From positions 1 to 44,637 of the forward strand of contig PDLQ01000038.1 of assembly GCA_002591745.1 (NCBI GenBank): DNA of 44,637 nucleotides. Reading direction: 5' to 3'. Positions 16,433 through 25,100 of this stretch are shown here, piece by piece. Position 1 is the first letter of the stretch; every line of letters starts with the position of its first letter. The notes below the pieces were generated by a model. The model saw only the letters and a program-made list of their open reading frames with translations. It had not been told where the DNA came from and made no database searches. The DNA is from Lewinellaceae bacterium SD302 (GTDB lineage: Bacteria > Bacteroidota > Bacteroidia > Chitinophagales > Saprospiraceae). The translations under genes were made by a program, and so were the position numbers.

Positions 16433-17659
16433 ATGATTTCAGCGCCTGTACCGGAGAACGAGATTCAAAGACTGGCAGCCTTGCGCAGATACCAAATCTT
16501 AGACACTCTCGAGGAGGAGGAGTACGACAACTTAGTGAAGATCGCCGCTGAAATATGTAATACACCGATATCTCTGATTAGTCTGGTGGATGAAGACCGT
16601 CAGTGGTTCAAGGCCAAAGTTGGTATGGATGCTCCCCAGACCTCTCGGGAAGTGGCCGTTTGTGCCCACAACATCTTACTGCCGGAGGAGCCGTTAGTGG
16701 TGCCGAATATGTTGGAAGATGATCGCTTTTACGACAGTCCGCTGGTAACTGACGGCATCGAAATGAAATTTTATGCCGGAGTCCCTCTGATTGCCGAGGG
16801 CGGAGAAGCTATCGGTAGTTTGTGCGTAATCGACCGACAACCTCGGGAATTGACTAACGGGCAACTCGAAGCCCTCAAAGCCCTAAGCCGACAGGTAATG
16901 GTGCTACTAAACAGCCGCCTAAAGAATTTTCAACTGGAAGAACAACAGCGGAAAATGGAAATGGCTTTTACTAATCTCAACGAATTTGCCAATATTATAA
17001 GTCATGACCTGCGGGCACCATTACGGATCATCGATCAGTACATAGAAGTCATTGAGGAAGATTTTCCTGCGCTGATCAAGGGAGATTTATCCAGTCATTT
17101 GACGACAATCAAGGATTCCGCGCACAACGCCCGCAATATGGTACAAGGCGTGTTGCAGTATTGCCGGAGCATCAACGTTTTACAAGACCCACAAGATCCT
17201 TTTCGGGTCAATGAAATGCTCCGCCAACTAATAGAGGAGGAAATCGACTCAGATAAATTTACCGTTTTATATCCGGAAGAAGAGATCTGGTTGGTAACTT
17301 CCAAACTCGCCCTGCGGCAAATCTTTCAAAATCTGATTGCTAATGCTGTCCGTTACCATGATAAGGATAAAGGACATCTGGAAGTGACCTATAAGTTCGA
17401 GGACGGTAGTCATCTCTTCGGTGTCCGGGATGACGGACCGGGCATCCCGGACAATTACCAGAAGTCGATCTTCAAATTATTTCAGACCGCCGGCAATAGT
17501 GGTGATAAACGTGACAGTCATGGTATCGGGCTCACCATAGTAAAGAAACTGGTCAACGCCCTGGGCGGTGAAGTTTGGCTGGAATCCGTCGTAGGGGAAG
17601 GAAGCACTTTTTACTTCACTTTGCAACAGCATGAGTTAGCTGACCTTGTCTCAGAGTAA
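16433..17659 (+). CDS. GAF-domain sensor histidine kinase
   Basis: A cytosolic sensor kinase with no membrane segment. A GAF domain covers about residues 26-160 (DEDRQWFKAKVGMDAPQT, and GVPLIAEGGEAIGSLCVID near its end). The HisKA H box is NIISHDLRAPLRII with phospho-acceptor H191. The ATPase domain has an N box IFQNLIANAVRYH, G1 VRDDGPGIPD, and G2 SHGIGLTIVKKLV. The 408-residue length matches GAF-kinases that respond to light, redox or small ligands; the ligand here is unknown, and no phytochrome or haem cysteine is obvious. There is no adjacent response regulator. Its last codons overlap the end of the convergent esterase gene by 9 bp. Confidence 0.93.
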   Translation: MISAPVPENEIQRLAALRRYQILDTLEEEEYDNLVKIAAEICNTPISLISLVDEDRQWFKAKVGMDAPQTSREVAVCAHNILLPEEPLVVPNMLEDDRFYDSPLVTDGIEMKFYAGVPLIAEGGEAIGSLCVIDRQPRELTNGQLEALKALSRQVMVLLNSRLKNFQLEEQQRKMEMAFTNLNEFANIISHDLRAPLRIIDQYIEVIEEDFPALIKGDLSSHLTTIKDSAHNARNMVQGVLQYCRSINVLQDPQDPFRVNEMLRQLIEEEIDSDKFTVLYPEEEIWLVTSKLALRQIFQNLIANAVRYHDKDKGHLEVTYKFEDGSHLFGVRDDGPGIPDNYQKSIFKLFQTAGNSGDKRDSHGIGLTIVKKLVNALGGEVWLESVVGEGSTFYFTLQQHELADLVSE

Positions 17660-18352
17660 GCTCAGGTAATGGGGGAACATCTCTTGCCAAAGTGGCCAGT
17701 CATGCTCTTTCCAGCCCCGGATGTCGAGCCAATGGTTGATGTTCTTATCTTTCAGAATCTGACTGAAGCGTTGGCTGTAGGGTAGACAGATATCCCATTC
17801 ACTGGTGCCGAGGATGATTTTCATCTTCCAGATGTCCGGATGATTGGCGCCGGGAACGAAATCTACGGGGTTGTTGAAGTAAACGTCGTCATCGTAGTAA
17901 CCGTCCATGAAGCTTTTGATGTCAAAGGCTCCACTCATGGAGATGAGGTGGCTGACGTGCTCGGGGTGGCGAAAGGCGTAGTTGGCCGCGCTGAAACCTC
18001 CGAAACTGCAGCCGGCCGCAACAATCTTGCCGGAAGGTGTATTGTTGCGGATTTGAGGAATGAATTCTTCGTAGAGGAAACGATCGTAGCGCAGGTGACG
18101 GGTGACCCTTTCCTTGGGGTGTACCTTTCCGTACCAGCTGGCGTGGTTGACACTGTCCGGACAAAAAATCTGCACAAGTCCTTGTTCTACGAACCAGCGG
18201 ACCGATTCAATTAATTTAAAATCCTTGGCCTCGTAGTAACGCCCGAGGGTAGTGGGGAAAATTACCACCGGATAGCCGCGGGTGCCGAAGGTGAGAATGT
18301 CTACGTCGTGACCCAGATGATGGGAATAGAATTTAGAATGACTTTCGTGCAT
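17651..18352 (-). CDS. Alpha/beta-hydrolase esterase (COG4947-like)
   Basis: A predicted serine esterase. The nucleophile elbow GCSFGG is seen, with the final histidine probably in WKEHDWPLWQEMFP. The segment YPVVIFPTTLGRYYEAKDF is characteristic of a small group of PHB-depolymerase-like bacterial esterases. The frame extends to 18493, overlapping the divergent gene. Starting at ATG 18352 (MHESHSKFYSHHLGHDV) gives the normal family N-terminus and leaves room for promoters; ATG 18385 is the alternative. The length is 233 residues, with no signal peptide. The neighbouring divergent gene is also an esterase, so the two may act on related substrates (inference). Confidence 0.8.
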   Translation of the reverse strand: MHESHSKFYSHHLGHDVDILTFGTRGYPVVIFPTTLGRYYEAKDFKLIESVRWFVEQGLVQIFCPDSVNHASWYGKVHPKERVTRHLRYDRFLYEEFIPQIRNNTPSGKIVAAGCSFGGFSAANYAFRHPEHVSHLISMSGAFDIKSFMDGYYDDDVYFNNPVDFVPGANHPDIWKMKIILGTSEWDICLPYSQRFSQILKDKNINHWLDIRGWKEHDWPLWQEMFPHYLSLL

Positions 18353-18401
18353 ATTGGTGTGTTTGACGCGTAAGATGCGAAACATGGCGTAATTTGGCGC
18401 C

Positions 18402-19247
18402 ATGAATTTTCCATCTTTCTTAAGACAACTGGCTGGTGCCCTGTTGCGGGGTAACCAACGCCCCGTTAAGAGCCAGTTGAGTATCCAGAGCAAATACCTA
18501 AAGCGGAAAGTGAAGGTGGATCTTTACTGGCCACCCGTTTTTCCCGGGAAACCGTTGCGGTTGTTGGTCTGTAACGATGGTCAGGACCTGCCCCGTATGG
18601 ACATTGAAGCGACTATGGAAGCTTACTACCAGCGGTTTCCGGATCATCCATTCCTATTAGTTGGCTTGGAAGCCGGAGACCGAATGAGAGAATACGGAAC
18701 GGCCGGCAAGCCGGATTATAAACAGCGCGGTGACCTTGCATTCGCCTACGAACAATTCGTGATTGAAGAACTGTTGCCACGACTTGAAAAAAGATTTACC
18801 CTGCGGCCTCAGGCAACGGAGCGCGCAGTGGCTGGCTTCAGTCTCGGGGGCTTAAATGCGTTCGACCTCGTTTGGCGTAATACAGGTCGCTTCGCCACGG
18901 CCGGGGTATTCAGCGGTGCTTTGTGGTGGCGCTCCCGGCCCTTCCGGGAGAATGACCCGGATGCAGATCGGATTCTCCATTCCTACGTCGCCGCTAGTGA
19001 GCAAAGGCCGGACAATTTTCGTTGCTGGTTCATGGCTGGTACCGAAGACGAGGAAGGCGACCGTAACAACAACGGGATTATTGACGCCATTGATGATACC
19101 CTGCATTTGATGCACCTACTGGAGGAAAAGGGAATGCAAAGGCCGAGCGAACTAGCATACCTTGAAGTAGAAGGCGGGCGGCATGAGCCGGAAACCTGGG
19201 GAAAGGTAATGGGGGATTTTCTGAGTTGGTGGGTGGAATTTAGATAG
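18402..19247 (+). CDS. Alpha/beta-hydrolase esterase (enterochelin-esterase/esterase D-like)
   Basis: A predicted serine esterase of the putative-esterase family. VAGFSLGGLNAFDLVW carries the nucleophile elbow GFSLGG, and a late acid and histidine are present in DDTLHLMHLLEE and EGGRHEPETWGKV. The 281-residue length is typical, with no signal peptide. It diverges from the other esterase and abuts phosphatidylserine decarboxylase tail to tail with no spacing at all (stops at 19247 and 19248). A near-match to the -7 box (TAATTTGG at 18390) ends only 4 bp before the ATG. The substrate is not predictable. Confidence 0.82.
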   Translation: MNFPSFLRQLAGALLRGNQRPVKSQLSIQSKYLKRKVKVDLYWPPVFPGKPLRLLVCNDGQDLPRMDIEATMEAYYQRFPDHPFLLVGLEAGDRMREYGTAGKPDYKQRGDLAFAYEQFVIEELLPRLEKRFTLRPQATERAVAGFSLGGLNAFDLVWRNTGRFATAGVFSGALWWRSRPFRENDPDADRILHSYVAASEQRPDNFRCWFMAGTEDEEGDRNNNGIIDAIDDTLHLMHLLEEKGMQRPSELAYLEVEGGRHEPETWGKVMGDFLSWWVEFR

Positions 19248-19913
19248 TTACTCCAACTCGGCTACAACGGTCTTGTTGCCCTTAACCTTATCCCCTAAAT
19301 TCACTTTAAGATCCGTACCAAGTGGGAAAAACAAATCAACCCGGCTACCGAACTTAATGAAACCAATGTCTACGCCTTGTTCTACCCTTTGTCCTTCGGT
19401 GAGGTAGTTCTTAATGCGCCGGGCAAGAGCACCAGCAATTTGCCGCATCAGGATTTCGGTATTTCCGGAGGTTTGGATGACCGTAGTGGTACGTTCGTTC
19501 TCGGAGCTGCTCTTGGGGTGCCAGGCTACAAGGTATTTACCGGGATGGTAGCGGTAGTACTTTACGAGTCCGCTTACCGGACTGCGATTAACGTGTACGT
19601 TGACCGGGCTCATAAAGATACTGACCTGCAGACGCCGATCATGGAAGTATTCTGACTCTTCCGTCTCTTCGATCACTACCACTTTTCCGTCGGCGGGCGC
19701 GTAGACCAGTCCATCATCTTCCTGAGGAATGATGCGGAGAGGATTGCGGAAAAATTGCAGAATGAGCAGAAACAGTAAGATACTGACCCCAATTGATAGC
19801 CAAATGGCATTAGGGAAATATTGATAGACGCCAAAGTTAAGGCCGGTCATCAATAACAGAAGAACAAATAGAAGACTACGTCCTTCCTGGTGGATGCGTA
19901 ATGGTGCTTTCAC
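19248..19913 (-). CDS. psd: Phosphatidylserine decarboxylase (small, archaeal-type family)
   Basis: Converts phosphatidylserine to phosphatidylethanolamine at the inner membrane. Two membrane helices sit near the N-terminus (SLLFVLLLLMTGLNFGVY and AIWLSIGVSILLFLLILQF). PADGKVV and MSPVNVHVNRSPVSG are family hallmarks. Self-cleavage to form the pyruvoyl group should occur at G-S in FIKFGSRVDLF (serine about 190). The 221-residue length fits the short family. The longest frame begins at TTG 19937. GTG 19913 is preferred because an exact -7 promoter box lies at 19919-19926, 5 bp before it, and KAPLRIHQEGR then starts the protein as in relatives. Confidence 0.9.
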   Translation of the reverse strand: MKAPLRIHQEGRSLLFVLLLLMTGLNFGVYQYFPNAIWLSIGVSILLFLLILQFFRNPLRIIPQEDDGLVYAPADGKVVVIEETEESEYFHDRRLQVSIFMSPVNVHVNRSPVSGLVKYYRYHPGKYLVAWHPKSSSENERTTTVIQTSGNTEILMRQIAGALARRIKNYLTEGQRVEQGVDIGFIKFGSRVDLFFPLGTDLKVNLGDKVKGNKTVVAELE

Positions 19914-19918
19914 AGTGG

Positions 19919-19926
19919 CAAAAGTA
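19919..19926 (-). promoter_or_regulatory. -7 promoter box almost touching the psd start
   Basis: The minus strand reads TACTTTTG, an exact TAnnTTTG match, followed by CCACT and then GTG. The RNA would begin at or very near the start codon. Confidence 0.5.
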
Positions 19927-19941
19927 GAAAAGAACAATTAA

Positions 19942-19988
19942 TGTTCACGAACCCGGGCCGAGATCTGTACGCCCGGGCTTGTGGAACA
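19942..19988 (-). terminator. Terminator-like hairpin after sppA
   Basis: CCCGGGC (19952-19958) pairs with GCCCGGG (19971-19977), and TGTTC (19942) with GAACA (19984), giving one long interrupted stem just past the sppA stop. On the minus strand a T-rich run (TTAATTGTTCTTTTC) follows. Confidence 0.65.
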
Positions 19989-20000
19989 GGAGATATTAGA

Positions 20001-21788
20001 CTAGAAATTGACGATCACCGGCAATTTGGCCTGGGGGCCATCTACCTGGGTGGAAGCACGGATGAGCTCGAAGTGACGGTAACCGGCTTCGCCCAATTGC
20101 TTGCGCAGCATCATATTGGAGACCTGATCGCCGTAGGGATTCGTATCCATGAGGTCCGCGATAAGTTGCTCGAAGAAATTCAATGTTTTGGGGTACTGTT
20201 CGGTATGGTAACCATCTTCGTCAAGGTCGGCGAGCCGGGCGGCAGAAGCGATGGCTTCCTCTAAACCGCCGAGACGGTCGACCAGTTCTAAATCCAGGGC
20301 ATCCATCCCGGAGTAAACGCGACCCTGGGCGATCTCACCCACACGCTCGATCGGGATGTCCCGACCATCGGCTACCCGCTGCATGAATTGGCGATACACG
20401 CTTTCAGTTCGGTTCTCCAGCATTCTACGTTGCTCGGGGGAGACGTCCTGAAAAATACTCAGTGCAGTGGCATTTCTAGTGATGTTTACGGTATCGAAAT
20501 TGACACCCAACTTATCGTTCATCATTTCTTTGAGTACGGGGAACATCATGAAAACTCCAATGGAGCCGGTGATGGTAGTAGGCTCGGCGAATACGCTGTC
20601 TGCATTCGCAGCGATATAGTAACCACCACTGGCAGCCAGATCACCCATACTGACGACCACCGGTTTGCCGGTTTCCTTGAACTGTTCGATGGCGTACCAG
20701 ATATTCTCCGAACTGCTGGCACTGCCACCACCGCTGTTGACGCGTAATACAAGGGCTTTGACATCATCGTCCTCAGCAAGTTGTTCGATTTCCTTGACGT
20801 ACTTTTTGTCACCAATAGAGCCAGGCTCGCCTGCGCCGTCGACGATGTTACCTTCTGCGATCAATACGGCCACTTCATTCCCGAAATGAATCGATTTGTC
20901 GCTGCGGGCGGAGTAATAATCCGTGCTGCTGATCATATTCAACTGATCGTCCTCATCAATACCAACCAAGCTTTTCAGGTGTTGCTTCAGTTCAGTACGG
21001 CGCATCACACCATCAACCATTCCGGTTGCTACGGAGGCCTGCTCGTCCCAGCCGGTCATATCGTTAGCCAGGGTACGAAAGTCCGTACCATTTAGTTGTC
21101 GCGAAGCATCCATATCAGCTACCATGACGCCGAAGATGTCACTCAGGTACTCCCTGGTCTGAAGGCGGTTCTGGTCGCTGATACCCGTACGGCGGAAGGG
21201 TTCGGTCGCACTTTTGAAGTTTCCGGCGTAGAAGACTTCCATATTGATGCCTACATTATCGAGTAGATTTTTGTAGAATGGAATCTCGGCCCCCAGCCCC
21301 CGGAAGTCAATAATGCCGAGCGGCCCGACGTAGACCTCGTCGGCGGCGGTAGCCAGATAATAGGCACTTTGTTCGTAAAAGGGGGAGTAGGCTACTACGA
21401 ATTTTCCACTCTTCTTGAAGTTCAAGACCGCATCTCGCAACTGGCGTACAGTTGTGAAGGAAGCCGGGATAGTTCCCGATTTCAGATAGATGCCTTTTAT
21501 ATCATCATCTTCGGCTGCGGTTTCGATCGTTTTGATCAGATCGTGAAGGCCGACAACGTCACTGGCATTGGGGTCGAAACTGGTCATTTCCGCATTGTTG
21601 GTTAGCTCCATTAATCGGGCGGGGAAATCCAGGTAGAGCACGGAATTTGACTCTACCGATGGGCCACTTTCCGCAACCGAGCTACTGATGGCCGAAACGA
21701 TCAGCGAACCAAAAAAGAAGAAAATAGCGACAATCGCCAAGAGAGATCCCAGGCAGGAACCAAAAACGATCTTGAGAAAACGAGACAT
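20001..21788 (-). CDS. sppA: Signal peptide peptidase SppA, 67-kDa type
   Basis: A membrane-bound serine protease that degrades cleaved signal peptides. One membrane helix is near the N-terminus (IVFGSCLGSLLAIVAIFFFFG). Two tandem crotonase-like protease domains follow, as in the long form. The catalytic dyad is readable: the general-base lysine K192 in AGNFKSATEPFRR of the first domain, and the nucleophile S387 in MGDLAASGGYYIA of the second. The 595-residue length is normal for the double-domain enzyme. It lies upstream of psd in the same direction, but the terminator-like hairpin and psd's own promoter box suggest separate transcription. Confidence 0.95.
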   Translation of the reverse strand: MSRFLKIVFGSCLGSLLAIVAIFFFFGSLIVSAISSSVAESGPSVESNSVLYLDFPARLMELTNNAEMTSFDPNASDVVGLHDLIKTIETAAEDDDIKGIYLKSGTIPASFTTVRQLRDAVLNFKKSGKFVVAYSPFYEQSAYYLATAADEVYVGPLGIIDFRGLGAEIPFYKNLLDNVGINMEVFYAGNFKSATEPFRRTGISDQNRLQTREYLSDIFGVMVADMDASRQLNGTDFRTLANDMTGWDEQASVATGMVDGVMRRTELKQHLKSLVGIDEDDQLNMISSTDYYSARSDKSIHFGNEVAVLIAEGNIVDGAGEPGSIGDKKYVKEIEQLAEDDDVKALVLRVNSGGGSASSSENIWYAIEQFKETGKPVVVSMGDLAASGGYYIAANADSVFAEPTTITGSIGVFMMFPVLKEMMNDKLGVNFDTVNITRNATALSIFQDVSPEQRRMLENRTESVYRQFMQRVADGRDIPIERVGEIAQGRVYSGMDALDLELVDRLGGLEEAIASAARLADLDEDGYHTEQYPKTLNFFEQLIADLMDTNPYGDQVSNMMLRKQLGEAGYRHFELIRASTQVDGPQAKLPVIVNF

Positions 21789-22192
21789 AAATTCAATTTG
21801 ATAAAACCTTCTCGGGTAATTTTTGCGGGTCGGATAGGACTAGCACCAAAAGCCACTGATTGGGAAGCGTTAGCGTTGATTTTATTTAGACGGTTAGCGC
21901 AAAAAAAACCGGGAAGACTATAAATGGTAGGCAAAGAAAGCAAATGCATCCTCAGACACCCCCAAAAGTAGACGAACGCTTCGGTTTTCGGGTTTAATGG
22001 AACTAAAAACCGGGATGATAGTCGTAAATTTTTACGCAGAACCGTATATTGCACAAGTAATTTCAATTTTCCCAAGCTCTTTTCCCAATTTTCAGAGCTT
22101 CCGACCTTTCCGCAACTACCACTACGCTTGCTATCTCCGCGCTGACGTGAAGACGACCACTTCACCCCGGCCCGTCCGGATATTTGCTGATT
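21789..22192. other. 404-bp intergenic gap without a recognised gene
   Basis: This lies between the divergent sppA and the first large adhesin gene. It is AT-richer than its surroundings. A short open frame crosses it, but the product resembles nothing and overlaps the signal peptide of the next gene. GGACTAGCACCAAAAG near 21836 resembles half of the 21-bp motif but lacks the core. No RNA gene or clear hairpin was seen. Confidence 0.5.
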
Positions 22193-25100
22193 ATGCTGAG
22201 AAGTCTACTTACCTATTTGCTATTTTTCTTCGCTGCTTTAACTGGTTTGTTCGCCCAACAATTAGAGGTGATCAACGAAGAGCCCTATAGCCCGGAAGAA
22301 CTGATCGAAAACGTTTTTTTGGGAGAGGGTATCGAAGTAATCGATGTGAACTACCAGGGCGATGAACGTTCTACCGCTTACTTTCGCCACGGAGCGGTCA
22401 GTATCGGTCTGGACCGTGGGATCATTATGACTACCGGAATTACTGTGCCACAAGGTACCCAGCCGGGGGTGGCGGGAAACGGTGAAGATTACTTCAGCAC
22501 AAACATCAATTCCCCGGTCTTGGAAGATCCTGATTTGTTGGCGATTGTTGATGACCCCGGCACCCCTGTTCATGATATCACCAGCTACGTCATTTCATTT
22601 CGGCCTTTGGGCGACAGCGTTTCCTTCCGCTACGTGTTCGCTTCCGAAGAATACCCGGAGTACGTCTGCTCTCAATACAATGATCTGTTCGGCTTTTTCA
22701 TCAGTGGCCCCGGGATTAGCGGACCCTTTGAGAACGGAGCCATTAATCTGGCCAGAATCCCTGGTACTGACCTGCCAGTCAGGATCAATACTGTCAACCC
22801 CGGCGAATCCGGTTCGAACGGCAGCGTGATAAACTGCGAAACTCCCAACGGTTCGTTAGACCACAGTGAGTTTTACGTCGGCAATACAGGCTCTTTGCAG
22901 CAACCTGTCTTCGATGGTCTGACTACTGTTTTTACCGCTGCCACCGCCGTGGAAGCCTGCGAGGTGTACACCATCAAGATCATCATTGCTGACGTTGGAG
23001 ATGCCGTACTTGACTCCGGCGTATTCCTCGAAGCCCGCAGTTTCGGCGGTGAATCCACTAATCTGGAAATTGTTAACCTGGCCATCGACGGCGGGATGGC
23101 TGAAGGTTGCCGCCCCGCAGAACTTCACTTTTACACCTCCAGCCCGGTTACGGCAGATTATCCACTGACGGTTGACTTTTTTGGCGATGCTACCCCAGGG
23201 CTGGACTACACTCAACCACCGCTGGAGCTGACCATCCCCGCCGGTGATAGCCTGCTGGTAATTCCTCTGGCGGCTTTCGAAGATAACCTGCCCGATCCGG
23301 AGGAAGAAATCCTGATCTCCCTTCTTCGTAGTGCTTGCTTTACCGATACTTTCCGCATTCGGATCGAAGAAAATCGACTAGACTCCATCTTACTGCAAGA
23401 CCAGTTCAGCGTCTGTGGTGGTGAAGTACTCGACCTTCAGGCCGAAGTAGTCGGTGCCGAGCCGGAAATATTCAGTTTTTCCAATCCCGAGGACGTCAAC
23501 CTCTCTTATAGCCTGACCAATCCCTGGCGCTCTTCTTTTATCGATGTTAGCGGGGTTGTACCGGAGATTATGAGTGAGTTGGTACTGGAGTCGGTGTGTA
23601 TCGATGAGTTACAACATAATCGACCGGCCCAGGTCGACGTCTTCCTGTTTAACCCGAACGGCGTGCCTTTGGAACTGACTACAGACAATGGGGGAGACGG
23701 AGGTAACGCCGCCTTCGAAGGCTACCTCAATACCTGCTTTACCCCGGCGGCTACCAATCCCATCACGGGACCGGGCAACGAGGCACCGGCATCCATGGTC
23801 CCCTTCACCGGCGAATGGCAACCGGAAGGGGAACTGGACGAACTCTGGTTCGGAGGCAACCAGCCCACAAACGGTAGCTGGGAACTACGGGTCCGCGACG
23901 ACGCCTTGTTCACCAACGGTACCCTTAGCGAATGGTCCATTTCTTTCCGCCGACCCTACGCCATCGAATACGCCTGGGACCAGGACGCGGATCTGACTTG
24001 TTACAACTGCCCTGACCCTCAATTAACGGTAACCTCCGAGGGCTTCGTAGGGCTTACCGTTTCAGACATTTACGGCTGTACTTTGAGTGATAGCGTAGAG
24101 ATCGTTTTCGAGGACGTCGCCCCGCTGGCCTTCGCGCCCGCTTGTGTGGAAGGAACGGATAGTAGTTTGCTGTTTAATTGGGGCAACGCAGCCGGAGTTA
24201 CTTATTACGAAGTGAGAATCGACGATGGTAACTGGATCAACGTTGGGCTGGATACGAGTTACTTACTGAACGGCCTGGCTGCGGACTCTTCCTATTCATT
24301 GGTCATCAGACCGGTCTTTAATAATTGCGCCGGGCCGGAAGAGAGTGCCAGTTGCCAAACTTATAGCTGTGACGAAGACCGCCCAACTATAGAATTACTC
24401 AACGCCACCGATCCACTTTGTGCCGGTGGTGCCGACGGGGCGCTGGCGGTGACTGGGAACGGGTTATACGGCCCCTTCACCTACCGGGTGGATGCGCAAA
24501 ACAACCTTGACGGTGTTTTCAGCAATCTGGGCACGGGGAACTACCTAGCCATTATCCGCGACCAGCGTGGATGCACGGATAGCCTGACCGTGAGCCTGGA
24601 CGAACCGGCTCCGTTGGAAAATGAATTGGAAGTTGAGGGCCAGATCGGTTGCTCAACGACGGCTGCCATCGCCGCTACGACCACGGGAGGTACCGGTACC
24701 TATACCTTCAGTTGGAATGGTGTGCCCGGTCAGGCGACCCTCGACGAGATCAGTAACGCCGGCCAATACGTTCTGTTGATCACCGATGCCAATGGCTGTA
24801 CCCTAAGCGATAGCGTAGCCTTAACGGCTCCCGGCACCGTAAGCTTTGTCAGCGAGGTCACCGCGGCAGCCTGTACCGGCGTAAATAACGGCAGTATCAG
24901 TCTTGCACCGTCGGGTGGGGTAGGACCGTATAGTTTCACCTGGTCGGATACGCCAGGCTTGGATCTTGCTACACGCACGGAATTGCCCGCTGGCATTTAT
25001 GAGGTCACGGTAACGGACCAGACGGGGTGCATGGTTACTCAGTCCATATCCGTAGGGTCAGGATTAGAAGTAGAGATTAGGGGGACTAGCAAAGTAGCAA

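Noticed and set aside
21997..22290. A 97-residue open frame upstream of adhesin copy 1
   Set aside because: No recognisable features, and it overlaps the clear signal peptide of the real gene in another frame.
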